Source: Myxocyprinus asiaticus
Taxonomy: Eukaryota > Chordata > Actinopteri > Cypriniformes > Catostomidae
Reading direction: 5' to 3'
Length of the DNA: 64,000 nucleotides
Assembly (NCBI RefSeq): GCF_019703515.2
Contig: NC_059379.1
Coordinates: forward strand, 26,936,880-27,000,879
Part shown: positions 39,001 to 54,563 of the stretch, piece by piece
Numbering within the stretch: position 1 is the first letter of the stretch
Layout: each line of letters starts with the position of its first letter
Made by a program: the position numbers and the translations under genes
Notes under the pieces: model-generated
Told to the model about the DNA's origin: nothing
Databases searched by the model: none
What the model saw: only the letters and a program-made list of their open reading frames with translations

Positions 39001-42000
39001 GAAATGCCATAATTACATTTACTATTTAACAACGTCAACTCTGGTTGGTTACACTTTTCCCCTGACTGTTTTCACAACATTCTCTATTTTAAAGCATTGC
39101 TACAGACCAATATAATGCACCTTTTAGACATCTGTCTGAAGGAAAAAGTGTTGCAAAACTCAAGAGCTTGTAGATTTGAATATGAGAACTTGTACAATAA
39201 GTATTTGCAAGTCAATACACATTATCCAAGTAAACGTTTCCTTTTGCGTCATTCGTTGTATTGTGTGTTTAAAGATGAGATCCACACCATTTTAATTTCA
39301 TGTTTCTTTTTTGTTATTTACAGTCGGTGTTCAAAAAGTAAAAAAATAAATGTTAATTCTAATTATACATTGCACCACTGTGGAACAACATGTATGAGGG
39401 AAAAACCTTGTTAATGTTGTGCTCATTCAGCCATAAACATTTGCTCTTCAAGCTGCTGGTTCTCTTAAAGGAAGAGTAGCATTTTAGTGCTTGTTATACG
39501 TACATATCAATGTAAACTCTAAGTGCATATAAACAAACTTGTAACTAAATGTAGTAATGTAGAAAGTGTAGTAATTGTGTAAATACTTAAATATTTAAAA
39601 GCACAATCATACATTATGAAATATTTTAACTTCGGAAAATACTGTAAATATTAAATAATTTAACAAATAGGCTTGACGCATCTATGCAAGGGTTTGGTAA
39701 AAAAAAATAAAAATGTGTTTTTGTTTTTTGCATGGTAGTTTTGATGTAGTAGCACTTTATTTTACAAATATATTTTTATAGTTTAACAAATTTGTACAAT
39801 ATCATTATTAATTATGTGTATTTCTATTTTCATAAGTAGGTTCCAACCTTGTGAATATTTTGTTAAAAATGTGTATGAAATTTTAAACAGTGACAACAGC
39901 TTGCATCATTATTAAACATGCAATTTCATGGCATCATATAAATTGATAGAATGTGGAATTTATCTTAAATAAAAAGATAAAATGTGATTTAAAATGATTA
40001 AAAGTGAAATATAAAATAAAATGTTCAGTCTCGCATACTATATTGCGTGAAGTCATATACAGCCACCTTCTCGCTTAACTTAAAGGGATAGTTCACCCAA
40101 AAATTAAAATTCTCTCATCAATTACTCACCCTCATGCCATCCCAGATGTGTATGACTTTCTTTTGTCTGCAGAACACAAATTAGGATTTTTAGAAGAGTA
40201 TCTCATCTCTGTTGGTCCTCACAATGCAAGTGAATGGTGCAAAAATGTTGATGCTCCAAAAAGCACACAAAGGCATCATAAAAGTAATCCATAAAACTCC
40301 AGTGTTTTAATCCATATTTTCTGAAGTGATATGATCAGTGTGGGTGAGAAACAGATTCTTCCTGTGGGTATGCATGAAGAATGTGAATCACCAAAAACAC
40401 AAGAAGAATGTGAAAGTGATCTGTTTCATACACATCTGGGATGGCATGAGGGTGAGTAAATGATAAGAGAATTTTCATTTTTGGGTGAACTATCCCTTTT
40501 TCAGTTTTCAGTTGCTTTATGCTTATATGTCATCAAAAATCTGGCTAGTAAAAACAAAAATTTACTGTACAATGGTGATTCTCCATCGTGTCCATAGAGG
40601 GTTGGGTACTCACATTTGTTAGTGTGTATGCGTGTGTTTGTTACACTGTCCAGTGCTCTTAACACTATTTTCCCTAGACACAATACACATGCCTGTTGTG
40701 TTGTTGTTTTTTTGTGTGGAGCACTTGAGTGCCTCCCAGCAAGCTGTGTAGTGGAGATACTCTGAACTGGCTTGTTTTTCTTTTCTGCCCTTATGCCATC
40801 ATGTAAATCAGTGACTCTGAAGTCAAGTATTCCAGAAGAAAACACCCTGACTTGCATCTTTTTCTGTTACCTAAGAGTGTAAAAGAACCAAATAGCAGAA
40901 AATGCTTTGTATTGATTGTGGTGCATTGGTTGAAATGTGTGAAATTGCAGAAAGATCTTAGACTTCTGCTAATAGGTTTTGGGTGTCTACCCCGGTGAGT
41001 GAATGTTCATTATAAGCAGTGCCATGCAAACTTCAGAGGTACTGTACTTCACTCCGCACAGATGCTATCTGGTGTTTGTTCTACTTATCATGCATGGTGA
41101 CTTGTGTGATCTCACAAAAACATAGCATTAAGACAGGTCACAAATAGCTTGGCTATTTCTCTGTTTATATTCATGACTGTTTCTCCTTTGGATTACAGCC
41201 AGACTTGCTGAACTTCAAGAAAGGTTGGATGGTGAAACTTGATGAACAAGGCCAGGTAAGACCTTGGTCATTTTCTTTGTAAACAATAAACAATAATAAT
41301 CTCTCATCACTTCTCTCAGAAATGAGTAGCATCACCGATATTCCAGGACACCAAATTTATATAGAAAATGAAACAGAATTTTAACATCAAAGCCTGATAT
41401 AGATGTTACATTTACATTTGCATTTATGCATTTTATCCAAAGCGACTTACAGTGCCCTGATTACAGGGACAATCCCCCTGGAGCAACCTGGAGTTAAGTG
41501 CCTTGCTCAAGGACACAATGGTGGTGGCTGTGGGGACTGAACCAACAATCTTCCGCTTATCAGTTCAGTGCTTTAGTCCACTACACCACCACCACACCAA
41601 CTTACCATGCGATCATACAATTCCGGTATTTTTTTAAAGAATACCTCTGTGGTTCTTGTTCAGAACCGGTTCATGGTTCTCAACCCTAAGCATTGATCAT
41701 ATCAATAACTCAGTAGGAATATAGCTGGATGATATATTGAATATGAATTCCAGATGATTTTACTAGTGATCTATAATTAAGCAACATAATGAATATCGTG
41801 ATGATTTGAACTTTTTTCCCCATAGTTTTTTTTTTAAAGACCATGTCATTACACTAATTTCTCAATCCTTGTTTTGCAACTCTCAAGTTCAAAACAGAAG
41901 TTGTAATAGCGTCTGATTTAAACTTCAGTAGAAAAAATGGTGTTAGAGTTGTTAATTTAGATTTATATCTGTAAATCAGTTCAAACTGTTAATTTCAGTG

Positions 42001-45000
42001 AATCAATTTAAACCCGATTCAAGGGTTAATTTTCAGCATCATTGAAAATGTTCACAGAAGTCCCTGCATGGTATTTTTTTAATATAGTATAATGTTCTAG
42101 TAAATATATATAGGTAAAGATTCCTTTTTTGATATGTATTGTTACATTGATGCATGCAATTAATAAAAAATAATTTTTGCTTGTGTTCATAAAGTAAAAA
42201 AAAAAAAAAAACACTGTGGAAAACATGCCCCACATTATTTTTCTTCTTGCATTAAACATGTTAAAACCAATTGGCTACAATGGTCAATTATATTTCCCCT
42301 GGGGGAAAACAAAGCATGGAAACATTTATTTCTCATGGATTAGTTAAAAGGTCTCATTTAACAGGTGCTTAAAGGGATAGTTCACCCAGAAATAAACATT
42401 CTCACTTGATTTACTCACCCTCATGCCATCCTAGATGTGTATGACTTTCTTTATTCTACAGCACACAAATTAAGATTATTTCAACTCTGTAGGTCCATAC
42501 AATACAAGTGAATGGGTGCCAAAATTTTGACACTCCAAAAGTCACATAAAGGCAGCATAAAAGTAATCCAAATGACTTCAGTGGTTAAATCCATATTTTC
42601 TGAAGTGATATTATAGGTGTGGGTGAGAAACAGAGCAATATTTAAGTAAATTTTTGCTTGAAATTCTTCCCCCTGCCCAGTAGGGGGCATATGCATGAAG
42701 AATGTGAATCACCAAAAACAAAGTGAAAATTGAAGTGCAGCCTGACTGAGCAGGGAGGAGAATATATAGTAAAAAATTGATTTAAATATTGAACTGTTTT
42801 GGCACCCATTCACTTGCATTGTATGGACCAAAAGAGCCTTGAAATTCTTCTAAAAATCTACATTTGTGTTCTGCTGAAGAAAGTCAGTCACACACATCTG
42901 GGATGGCATAAGAGTAAATGATGAGAGAATTTTCACTTTTGGTTGAACTATTCCTTTAAATATACATTATACAATAAATGTCTTTTAAACTGAAATTCTT
43001 ATTGAATTTTGTATGTGGTATTCAGTATTTGTAGAGATGGTTCTCAAAGTTTTAAATGCATCATCTCTATTTACTAAAGATTGAAAGCTGTTTTCTGACA
43101 TTGCATTGATCATTGATCAAAGTTATTTGGCTCAATTGCTTGGCCCTCACTCAAAGCATGCACTGATGCTTTTTAAAGGCATAGTACACTTTGATTGTAC
43201 TGCTTTAGTAGGTCAAAGTTGAAAGGATATAGCTTCTACTTTTCCCCCGCATGGACTTTAAAGAAGTATAAAGTGTCTTAGAAAACCTGCCCATCGGATA
43301 GATGCAGGGTTTTCTAGGACCAAGGTTTCTGTGTAATGATACATTTATTTTTTTATTTATTGTCTTTCTGTTTTAGTGGAAGAAGTATTGGTTTGTGCTG
43401 ACAGATCACAGTCTACGATACTACAAGGATTCTATTGCTGAAGAGGTAATTTACAGTACCTGTTAACAGTGCATTTTTCCCCCTAGATTTTTTTCAACAA
43501 TTACCCTTATTGTTGTAATTTTTGTGTGTGTGTGTGTTTCAACAGGCATCTGATCTTGATGGAGAAATTGACCTCAGTACATCCTATAATGTTACAGAGT
43601 ATCAAGCTCAACGGAACTATGGCTTCCAGATTCATGTAAGTGTGTTTAAAGGTAACATGCATTTGCTGTAGTTTTAAGTTCTCGTAGTGATGCAGATGGG
43701 TTATGTTTTCCTCCCAACTGTTTTAATATTTGACACTTTATGATAAAGAGATGTTTTATTTAGTTGTATTTGGGTCTGATGCCTTCTAACCAAACATCTA
43801 TACTTGGTATTGTTGGTACATTGTACATGACATTTGTAAAAAAAAAAATGACTAAATGGTATCAAAGCAATGTAGGGACAAATCTTCCAGTCTTAGATTG
43901 TAGATGTTCTGTCCTTTAGCATGCAAATGAAAAAAAGTATTTGTACTTGTTTAAATATCATTCATAAATCAGATGGTTTTTCTAATTTTTTTCTGCTCAA
44001 TTTTGTTTACTGTAGACTCAAGAGGGGGTGCACACTCTCTCTGCCATGACTGCAGGAATACGACGCAACTGGATCCAAGCAGTCATGAAAAATGTCCGGC
44101 CATCCACCGCCCCAGATGTTGCTAGGTCTGTTACTTTGCATGATGCCATAAAATTATATGAAAGTCCTACTTGAAGATGAATTTGAGTACCATTTACCTA
44201 CATTAAAAAAGTATGCATTTGGGGCCTGGGTAGCTCAGCGAGTATTGACACTGACTACCACCCCTGGAGTCACGAGTTCGAATCCAGGGCGTGCTGAGTG
44301 ACTTCAGCCAGGTCTCCTAAGCAAATAAATTGGCCCGGTTGCTAAGGAGGGTAGAGTCACATAGGGTAACCTCCTCGTGGTTGTGATTAGGGGTTCTCAC
44401 TCTCAATGGGGCGCATGGTAAGTTGTTCGTAGATTACGGAGAGTAGCATGAGCCTCCACATGCTGTGAGTCTCCGTGGTGTCACGCACAACGAGCCACGT
44501 GATAAGATGCACGGATTGACTGTCTCAGAAGCGGAGGCAACTGAGACTTGTCCTCTGCCACACGGATTGAGGTGAGTAACCGCGCCACCACAAGGACCTA
44601 CTAAGTAGTGGGAATTGGGCATTCCAATTGGGAGAAATGGGGATACATTTTTTTTTTTTTTTAAAGTATGCATTTGAGACAGTGTAGTTATTGTATACAT
44701 ATGTATTGTTCAGTGAAACTTGTGAAATTCACATTTGCTGCTACCAAGGTTGGGGTATGGGTAAGGAAGATTTAGGTTTTACAGTTTCAAACTTAAAATG
44801 TAACACATTTGACCAAAATAAGTCAATTTTAATGTAAGTACTTAGTAGTAAAGACATTTGAAATAAATATATATTTTTTCCTTAATTTCCCAATCGTTAA
44901 ATTTTTTTGTTTATTAAACAGCCTGACGGATGACCATGGTTCTTGTGGACCCTTTGGGGGTCTAGCCCGGCCTGACGTCACTCAGGACTCCCCTTCCTCC

Positions 45001-48000
45001 AAGGTGTCCTCGGTAGAGCGGGACATTGGAGTAAAGAAGAGCCGTGCTAGGGAACGGAGGCGTGAAGGACGTTCCAAAACTTTTGACTGGGCTGAGTTTC
45101 GTCCTATCGCCCAGGCTCTGGCCCAGCAAAGAGCGCATGAGGCGGACACCTTGCAGGCCGAGCTAACCAATGCAGAGCGCTTGAAGAGGAGGGAGGAAAG
45201 GCGAAGGAGGTATGAGAGTGTCACCGGCTCATCTTTCGATCCTGCCACTGACAGTGCAAAGATGGACTTTGAGAGTGGGGGTGTGGTCCAGGTAGATGCA
45301 CAGCCCCCACCTGTTGAGCAGCAGCAGAGGGTGGAGGATGAAATAGAACAGCGCTGGCAACAGGTGGAGAAGACGCCCATCAGAGAGGAGAGGAGAGTGC
45401 CCTTGTCCTCAGCCCTTCAGACCACAGACACAACAGAGTTGGAGAAGCTAGTAGAGAGCTACAAAAAAGGGGTATATGCCTGCAAAATCCAATGCAAGAT
45501 ATCAGTTTATATAAGTTAAATCATCTCAAGACCATGAAATATGATGGGGTAAAAACTAAGACTGGGCGGTATATACTGTGCAACTGTAGAAATGTGTCAT
45601 CCGGTAGAGATGTGTGGTAGTGGTGCTATTTTGCAGCGGGTTCAAATGTGGTTTATCCAATCATTATTTAAAGTCAGGATTGTTTGTTGTATGTTTTTAG
45701 TCTGTTGTTTTTAAATTAGACTTAAAGTAATGAGAGATTTATCATTAATTTATCATGAATAATCTTTTGGTTTGCATCTATCAGGTTCTGAATATAAAGA
45801 AAAAATACTAAAATGAGATTAAGTACCTTTTATTGGTAAAACATGTTCTTTCTTTGCATTATTAAAACCTGGGCAATACCACATGATTAATTAATATATA
45901 AAATAACTATATTGTGAGATATACCATTACTTTAATAAAAAAAATATTCATACCATAATATAACAGTTTGGTCATAATGCCCACCCCTTTCTAGGCATAA
46001 ATTCTTTTATGTTGTGGACATTGCCAGGTTGAAGAGCTGAAAGCTCAGTTGGAGAGCTGCCACCAGCACTTGATGGACTCCAATCGGCACAAGCAAGAGT
46101 TGGAGGGTCGACTCAAAGATGTTCTCGAGAGGGAACAGCAGATCCGTGCGGGTTACATTTCACCGGTAGGCCACATTTATGTCATTAGTATCGTTTTCTT
46201 AGAGGCTTTATGTTTTTCATAATGTATTCAGGCATTTAATATCATTTTTCCATTAAACAGATTGTGTGTCAGTAATAGAGAAAAAAGCAAAAATAAACCA
46301 CATGGCTTCCATCTTTATCATCAAAGCTGCGAACATGTCGCTTTGCATGCCTAGAGATCATTGCATGTAAATGAACAATTTTGTTTCTCATGCTCTTTTT
46401 GCCTCTTCTTGAAAGATTCCTCTTGCCGTGTTCGACCGAAATGACACATTAAAAATTGCAGTTTCATGCAAGCTGCAAGCTGTAATGCATGTTCCAACAT
46501 ATAATTTATTAACAATAATTGAACATGAATTAATCAATATGAAATGGTGGCATGACAACATTCTCAGAATTTAGACTCATTTCACCCTCCAGATACATTC
46601 ATACTCACTGATGCACATTTTTAAAAAGTACTTTAAGAGAACATTTACAGTATTTTATTTTAAATGTTTTTATTTTTCTTAGTTCTGATTATTATCTTAT
46701 CAGTAATTCTGTAATAGTTTAAGAAACCAATCAGAGAAAACGGTGCAGACAACAAATACTTTTCAATAACAGATTTGTCCCAGGTGTCTATAACCCTAAA
46801 TGCTGTGAGTATCAGTATATCTCAAGGATGCAGAAAATGTATCTAAAATGTATCTTTTGCAGACAAGTACTATATATGAAAAGATGCCTGTTAAGGACGT
46901 ATTTGCATTATATGTATTCATATTTAACCATTCATTCATTCCATTTGTAACCTTATTCTTGAGGTTTTCCATTTTTGCTATAGAGTTGAAAAATCTGGGA
47001 GGGTGTACGTGTGTTTTTTTTTGTGTCTGTGTGTTTGTATGTGTGTGTACATTTTTGTCATCTTAGTTTTTGTTCAAAATATTGTTTGCATTGTTTTCTG
47101 ATCTTAATTTGGACCTCTCCAAAAAGTTGTCTGCATATCAGATTCAGTTGTTCAGTTTACAGCCTTCTTTAATGCTTCGTGTAAGACTGAAGTAAAAAAA
47201 AAAAAAAAATAGTCATTTTAAGTTCATTTTATAGTGTTACCTTCAATTAAGTCTTCTGTTTAGTAAAAGAAAATATATGGTGTTTTCATTTTAAGTTTGA
47301 CAAAGTTCTTTATATCAAGTGCTAACCAAAGGACACATCTCCATCTCTACTTACTACAGTTTTGAACTGAGTTAGTTGCTTTGTGGATTCATTTAAGGTT
47401 ATTTATTTGTTGTTGTGATATGGAACTTGAACAAACTTGGTAAAAAAAAAAAAAAACATAATGGTTGCTCAATAGTTTTGTTAACTTGTTTCTCGAAAGA
47501 GCCAATGTACATCAGAACATCAGCCTTATAACTGTATGGCATGTAACTGTACTGGCATACTTAGCTAGCACTAATTTTGCATTACTTACCCCATGAAACA
47601 ACTCTAACCACATAATTTGCATGCAATATGATTTACTAACCTTTGCCATAATTTTTTTTTCTAGCGTTCTAATTTTCATCAATCCATGAAAGAGGCTGAG
47701 TGCATTTACTATCCCTTTAACATTAATAGTTTGATAACTATTGTAATGAAATGTAAATTTACCTCAAATTCTCAAAATTCTTGAAAAATTGTTGATTTAT
47801 AATCTACAAATTAATTAGCGTTATTCACCTATGCTGAATTTTAATTAACTGTCTGGTCCCCTTTTCCAAGCTGGAGTCCCCTTTGAGTCTTGAGACAGAG
47901 CCCCAGATGAAGAGGACAGAACTGGTTAGTTCTCAAGCTCAGAGCTTAACAAAGAAGTACCAGGAAACCAAAGAGCTCCTACAGCTGCAAGAACTGAAAA

Positions 48001-51000
48001 AGCGCAACATGCAGGCACAGCTTGGCCTTTCTCTCTCACACTGGTCCACAAAGGAACCTTACCTTTCTGACACCAAACAAACTACCCCCTCGGAGGTCTA
48101 TCCCTCAAATGCCATTCAAAAAACAATCAGTTTTACACTTCTAGATAGTGAGGGCAAAATTAGTGAGCTTGAGGGCTTGATAGATGCCAGTAAGCCTCTG
48201 ACACTAAGGGAGCTGATAAAGCTTATGCACTCACATAGCGAATATGTTTGGGTAGATTGTCCTCAAGTACAGGAAAGAAGTGAGCATAGTAGGTCAGGTG
48301 AAATGACGCAATGCCAGAAACTGTTGGAAAGCTTCAAGAACCAACAGGAAGTTGAGAATGAGACAATGAGGAAAAACCTGGAAAAGGCTGGAGACTGCAT
48401 CCGGCATTACGAAGCTCATTTGGTCACCATGGAGGACATGTTGGGAAGAGTCCAGAGACAGAAAATAGAGGGTCTCACATCAGCTTGTGTAACAGAAGAC
48501 CATTCGGAAATGACGAGCAGGCATCTGTCACAGCAGGTCGAATTGCTAGCAAATGAAAATGTCGCTTTGAACCAGCGTTATCAGGAAATTGTTAACCAGT
48601 TGAGGGAAGCGGATAGAGAAATAGATAGGCTAAAAGCAGAGCTTTGTAGACTCCGTAGCAGTCAGCAATATCCACAAGGCAACGTAAACCAGGATATGAC
48701 TGTGCAGGAAGACAAAGAGACAACTTCCACAGATCAAATTTTTTACGAGCGAGAACTCAGTGAAAAATCGCAGAAGCTGCAGGAGGCTCTTATTAAATTG
48801 GAGGTGCTTGGCAATAATTTGAAAGATACAGAGAAAAGACTGCAACTTAAAGAGGCCACCCTTAGGGGTCTTGGATTTTACATGGCAGAAAATGAAAAAG
48901 ATGACAAAGAGTTGCCTACAGAGACAGAAGAACTCAAACACCAAATGAAGATCCTTCTCACCAAGCTTTCAGAGAAGGAGCAGATGCTTCAAAATGCTGA
49001 GCAGATCTGTAGAGAATGTCAGTCCCAAAATACAGAGCTGATTACAAAAAATGAAGAAGCAGAAAGGATGTTTGGTCAAATGCTTTTTAATGCTGAAAGA
49101 GAAATTAGAACGTTGAAGGAGAAGGCAGGAACTGAAGTAACGCTTGGTAGCGAACCAGGAACAGAAAGTGGGAGCCAGAAGTTGATGCAGAGAGAAGAAT
49201 CACTCACACATGATGGTTTGATTGAGGAAGTGGTGGAAGAGTTCAAGAGAAAGTCTGAGTCTCTTAATCGTGTTCTTGACATGTTGATAAGTGGCAATGA
49301 GGAAATTAAGAAATGTCATTCGTCCAGCATTCGCTTGGAGACAAACACTTTAGACAGGAATCAGACAGGAATGATTAAGGAAATGTTTGAGAGAAAGATT
49401 CTACATGTAGTTTTAGGTGGCTTAGAGGTCTGTCAAAAAGGCTCTGGGCAAGAGCAAGCCCTTGCAGCCATAAGGAATGTTGTAGAGCGTATGCTAGTTG
49501 ACAGTAAAGTGCTGCTTTTTATAAACGAGCTCTCTAGTGTCCAAGAAATACAAAGAGCTGGACATGAAAATATATGGAATGAAGAGACAACCATGAAATC
49601 GAATTTTGACATTTTGAATCAGTTGTTTGATGATCCCACTAATTCCTGTATTATGAAAAATCTCTACGAAGTCATACAAAAGAAAGTGGTGTTGTGGAAT
49701 TGGACAGCTTCAGCTATTAGGGAATGTACAAATGAGCAACTCCAGTCCTTAGCTTTGACTCTTTCAAGCTATGGGACTCAAGAGAGACACTGGTCTGAGT
49801 ACATTCGTGAAGCCATCATGGATGTAATGTGTACGTACTTGGTAATTCAGCAGAGCTTTTTGGAGAAGAAAGAGTTAGGAAGAGGGACACATCTAGATCT
49901 AGCTGCCTGTGCAAATTGTTCTGATTTGAGAGTGCAAAACATAAAGCTCAGATCGGAACTTGAGCAGACCCAAGTCGAGTCAAGTTTCCAGAGTCCCATG
50001 AGTGGGGACTCAATGGGTGTCACCCACATTCAGATAGAGGGAGAGCCAACTGACTTCCTAGATAAGGCCATTCAGCTTCAGGACATGGTGGCCAAGCATA
50101 AAAAGGAGCTACGAGAATTAAAGGAAGTATATGATCAAGAAGCAGAGAAACTACGACAGGAAGTGGCTAAGGCTGGTGAGACTCTGAGGCTGAGGTCAGA
50201 AGAGAATGTGAAAGAGATTGACTCCCTGACTGTTTGCATGGAGAACCTTAAGAAGAAGCATGAGATGGAGTGTCATAACTTAATAGCACACTTCAGCCAT
50301 GAGATGGAAGAACTTACGGTTGCTGTGGGCCCTGATGTTGCTGAGCCTGAAGAGGATGGCAAACCAAACTCAAATTCCCTCAAGCTGCGAATAAAAAAGC
50401 TTGTGTCCCAGGTGTCTGACTTGACTGAGGAAATGAATCGACGAAATTGTGAGGGGGATGCGACATTGCTTCGTCTGAAATACGAGAAAGACCTGGGAAA
50501 CTTAAAGGTCAAGGAGTTCTGTGTCCTTGCTGTTCTCCGTCCATAATGACTTCATGTGGCAACCTTAAATCTGACCCTTTCCCCTACTTTTTTCATACTA
50601 ACACTGCTTTGTGGTGCTTTGGTCTAGCCTAAGATCTATCACCAGTGATGCATGGCTAACTTAGATATGCATGTACGTTTTAAGTATTAGGAGTGTGGAT
50701 GAGCCAACTGTGATAAGGTAGCAGGGGGAAAATAAGAATCAACTTAATGGATGCTCTCATTGGTTTGGGAGTGTGCAGTAAACCATTTCTAGCGAATACA
50801 ATTCCAACTGAAAACATTAAAGAATGTATTCTATAGACTTATTGGAGAATGCTTCACGGCATAACCCTAACATTTACATTTATGCATTTGGCAGATGCTT
50901 TTATATGTTACTTACAGTGCATTCAGGGTATACATTTTATCAGTTTGTGTGTTCACTGAGAATTGAACCCATGATCTTGGCATTGCTAGTACTATGCTCT

Positions 51001-53404
51001 ACCAGTTGAGCTACAGGAACCCTGTCTAGATATTCTGTAAAATTCTTGAAGTATTTTTTTATTTTTTGTGCAAGATGCAACAGGGAAAACTGCATTTGTC
51101 AGAGTTATAGGTGGTTCACCTGGTTTACTTGGATCTTGGAAAACTTGTTTATTTTTTTCTTTACATTTATCTTACTTAACCTCTTTGCCTGATTAACAGC
51201 CATTGCTCAATGCGATACTAGTTCTATGCATAAGCTGCTTATCTTTGACTGCAAAATTCCAGCTTCTTAAAAATTAACAGTTACAAAGTAACAAAGCAAG
51301 CACTTATATGTTTCATTTTAAGCTATTTTCTATGAAAGTTTAAATGTGAAAGACAAGGAATTGGCTATAACTTTAGTATGTGATTTTTATCACACTTAAA
51401 TCATGTTTACATGCATATTGTTTACGTCTTGTGGCTATACTTCTGAAAAAAGTAAGTATTTTAACGTTCAAAAATTGGCCTCCATTCACTTCCATTGTAA
51501 GTGCCTCACTGTAACCTAGGTTTTTTTTTGTTTGTTTTTTTTTAGAAAAGTGGCAAGTCAAAATGTATTGTCAAATGATGTCGATTGAGCTTAACTTGTA
51601 TTGAACTCTGAATATTCCTTTAAAACAGAAACTTTAGAATAATTTGTTTGTATTTAATTGTTGTTCCAACTCGCAGAACATCTGTAATTTCCAAAATGTC
51701 CAAATCCTGACCCAAAACAGCAAAATATATATATATATTTTTTTTTAGAATCTAGGCCCAGACATACTATACGCAAGTACATGAATGCAGAGGCACCTTG
51801 CTTTGCAAGCTCGATTTCACGCGTCGTTGCATTGTGAAATGTGTGAGCGCTCGATTCATAACACAACGCAAGTACACGCTACATTCTCAGCATTGCCGCA
51901 AGGGGCTCTAGAGTGGATTTTCTTCTTTCAATCAACAACTGTCATGGCAGCAATTAGTTGAATTGTTGAATCTATTCGAAAAATATATTAGACTTTTTGT
52001 CCCCAGTCCATTCAAACAAACGTGTTTTTTCTCCATGTCTCTCCCCACTCCTCAACTATCGACTCATTTACCACATCCGGGCTGCATCCGAAAACTTGGG
52101 CAGCTGACTTGCTGCCTAATCAGTTAACAGCTTAACTGACAGCTGTTTTGAATGAATGGAACTCTTTAAGGAACTGGTCTCCGAACAGTTTGAAAAGCAC
52201 CTTATTTTCATCCTGCCTCTGTATACAGCCTCCGAAGGCAGCATTTTCCTGGTTTCGTGGTCACACCTAAAAAATCGATTGCCCTTTTGTGGTCTGAGGT
52301 TTGTAACCGCCAGAGCAATGCAAGAGCACACATAATATATGTACAACGGGACCACGCGTTGGCCAAACGCTCGCATCTGCTTTTGCGTACTTGTGTGAAG
52401 TATGTTTCGGCTTTCTATTGTCTCCTGTCACAGTTGCTGGATTGAAAAATAAACTAGGAAAGCTCTTTTTAGTGGGATTTAACCATCATGGCTGTATATC
52501 TATTATATTGTTTCAGTATGCAATGGAGCCGGTTCCTGACTAGGTTATTTTGCAGTCACAGACAAATCCTTAACCATAACATTAAACCATTGTTTGTGAT
52601 AAACTGATGAGTGGGGTTGGCATGAATTAACCAGCATTGGTATTTGTTCTGGCAGTTTGAATCTTTATTTGTATTTTGTCTCATGAAAATAGTTTTAATT
52701 TCTTAAATTTATTTTGTAGATATTTTCTGTTTGCAACCATTAGTTAGCTTGCATTCATTCTTGTAAGGCATGACAGTTTAGTTTTATTTTTCCCTCTCTT
52801 TTCCCTCTCTTAGGGTTACAAGAATATTCTTAGTTTGTTTTACTCATTTACATTTACATATTATACTTTTAATGCATACAGTTGGTTTCAAATTGATTTG
52901 GCTATGAATTTTATTTTTTACTACTTAATGGGACCAATTGGACTTATTGAAGACAATTAAACTTAAACTGGCAAAAACTCAATCTTATAACATTTGTCAT
53001 TAATATGTGGTACTTGGCTGTGCACTGGTCTTGACAAAAGAGGAAATTAGATTTTCTACCCAGAGAGCCTGGTGAATAAACAAGTGCAGGTGTGGCTTTG
53101 GGGTGACATGGGGACAGGAAGCTTTTCTGCACTCAGCAGGAGTTGGCCTGCTGTAATGCAGTGCTTTGAGACAGGCCTTGTCCCTGGAACTTCGCTCTGT
53201 AAAAACAACTGCTTCATCACGCCTATAGAGAGCTTGACAGCATCTATGACTGAGTACCGAGATTAGGGCCATTGAATAGACAGCGGAAATATGTTTGGAT
53301 TTGCACAGTCGGAAGGGCATTGAAATCTTCTCTTGTGGAAACTTGTACTGAAATTATGCTCTCAGCCTTGTTGGTGTAGAGTAAGCTCTATTCCTAATTG
53401 TGTG

Positions 53405-53435
<31 letters not shown>

Positions 53436-54524
53436 CATGGCCCACACTCCACTATGTTAGCCAATTAAAGTCACTGACAAATCAGACTATACACAGTGGC
53501 CACAAAAAGTATTTGGACACTTAATCTGAACTTAAATTTATGATTTTCACTGCATTAAAAAACAAAACATCAAACAAGATGGCATCTACAATAAATCAAC
53601 TAGAATTTTCGGATTACTTACCAATTAGTCTCAAGGTTATTTTAGCGAATGTATGAAATCCGTTCCCTCAAGTTCAGGTTGTGGACATCCAAAAAGTGTC
53701 TTGAGTACTTTTTATCTTACTTTTTGAACAGTATCAAAAATTTGGACTAAAGATCGTATCTTTACTACAGATCTAGCGTTTTATCATTTAAAACCTAACA
53801 AACTTTTTGTGAATTGGTTAAAAATTGCGCTTGTGCTATCTTTCTTTTAAGTAAATGCCATTTGGTTTGATATTTTGTATCTAATGCGGTTAATACATTC
53901 ATGACATTCATAAATGTTTAAGTGTCGTTTATGTGTCCATATACTTTTTGGGGCCAGTCTATGACATAGTCCCACTGTTATGGGCGGAATTATGTTACTT
54001 TAACAAAGCCATCTCTCACTGGCCTCTGTGTCCCCTTTATGTTCTTCGTAGGTTATTAACGCCTAGATTTGTGTGGACACCGCTCTGTCCACACATCACT
54101 TAACTCTGTTGTCTGTGTAAATGTTGTCCTTGTCAAAAACGTAGTGAACTACAGTTCATTCAAACATGGTGAACTAAACTGCTGCTCCCTGTTGCCCGAT
54201 TCCTTCCCATCCCTACAGGCTACGTGTGAACGAGGCTTTGCTGCCATGGAAGAGTCCCACCAGAAGGTGATAGACGAGCTGCAGAAAAAGCACCAGCGGG
54301 AACTGGAGAAACTGCAGGATGAAAAAGAAAGACTGCTAGCAGAGGAGACAGCAGCCACTATATCTGGTTAGTCAGGATGAAAAGAGCAAGAATCACATTT
54401 GTTTCCAGTTTTTTGGTTCTGTTTTTGTTTTTTTCTTTGTGTTGTTTTGTGGGGGGTGTTCAGTTTTGGTTTGTGTTTTGTTTTAGCTGCATTGATCTTT
54501 TTATGTGCTGATTTCTGATTAAGA

Positions 54525-54563
<39 letters not shown>

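Noticed and set aside
39097..39414. 105-aa frame in an mprip intron
   Set aside because: AT-rich, no domain, no repeat relation, no coding-like composition.
44221..44290. Possible functional tRNA
   Set aside because: Only the promoter boxes are tRNA-like; followed by the repetitive SINE body also found at 17848.
48630..50512. Several minus-strand frames within the giant exon
   Set aside because: Shadows of the long mprip coding frame.
50940..51022. tRNA-like sequence on the minus strand
   Set aside because: Has A and B boxes, but the 3' half of a tRNA is replaced by SINE tail, so no cloverleaf acceptor stem; called a SINE.
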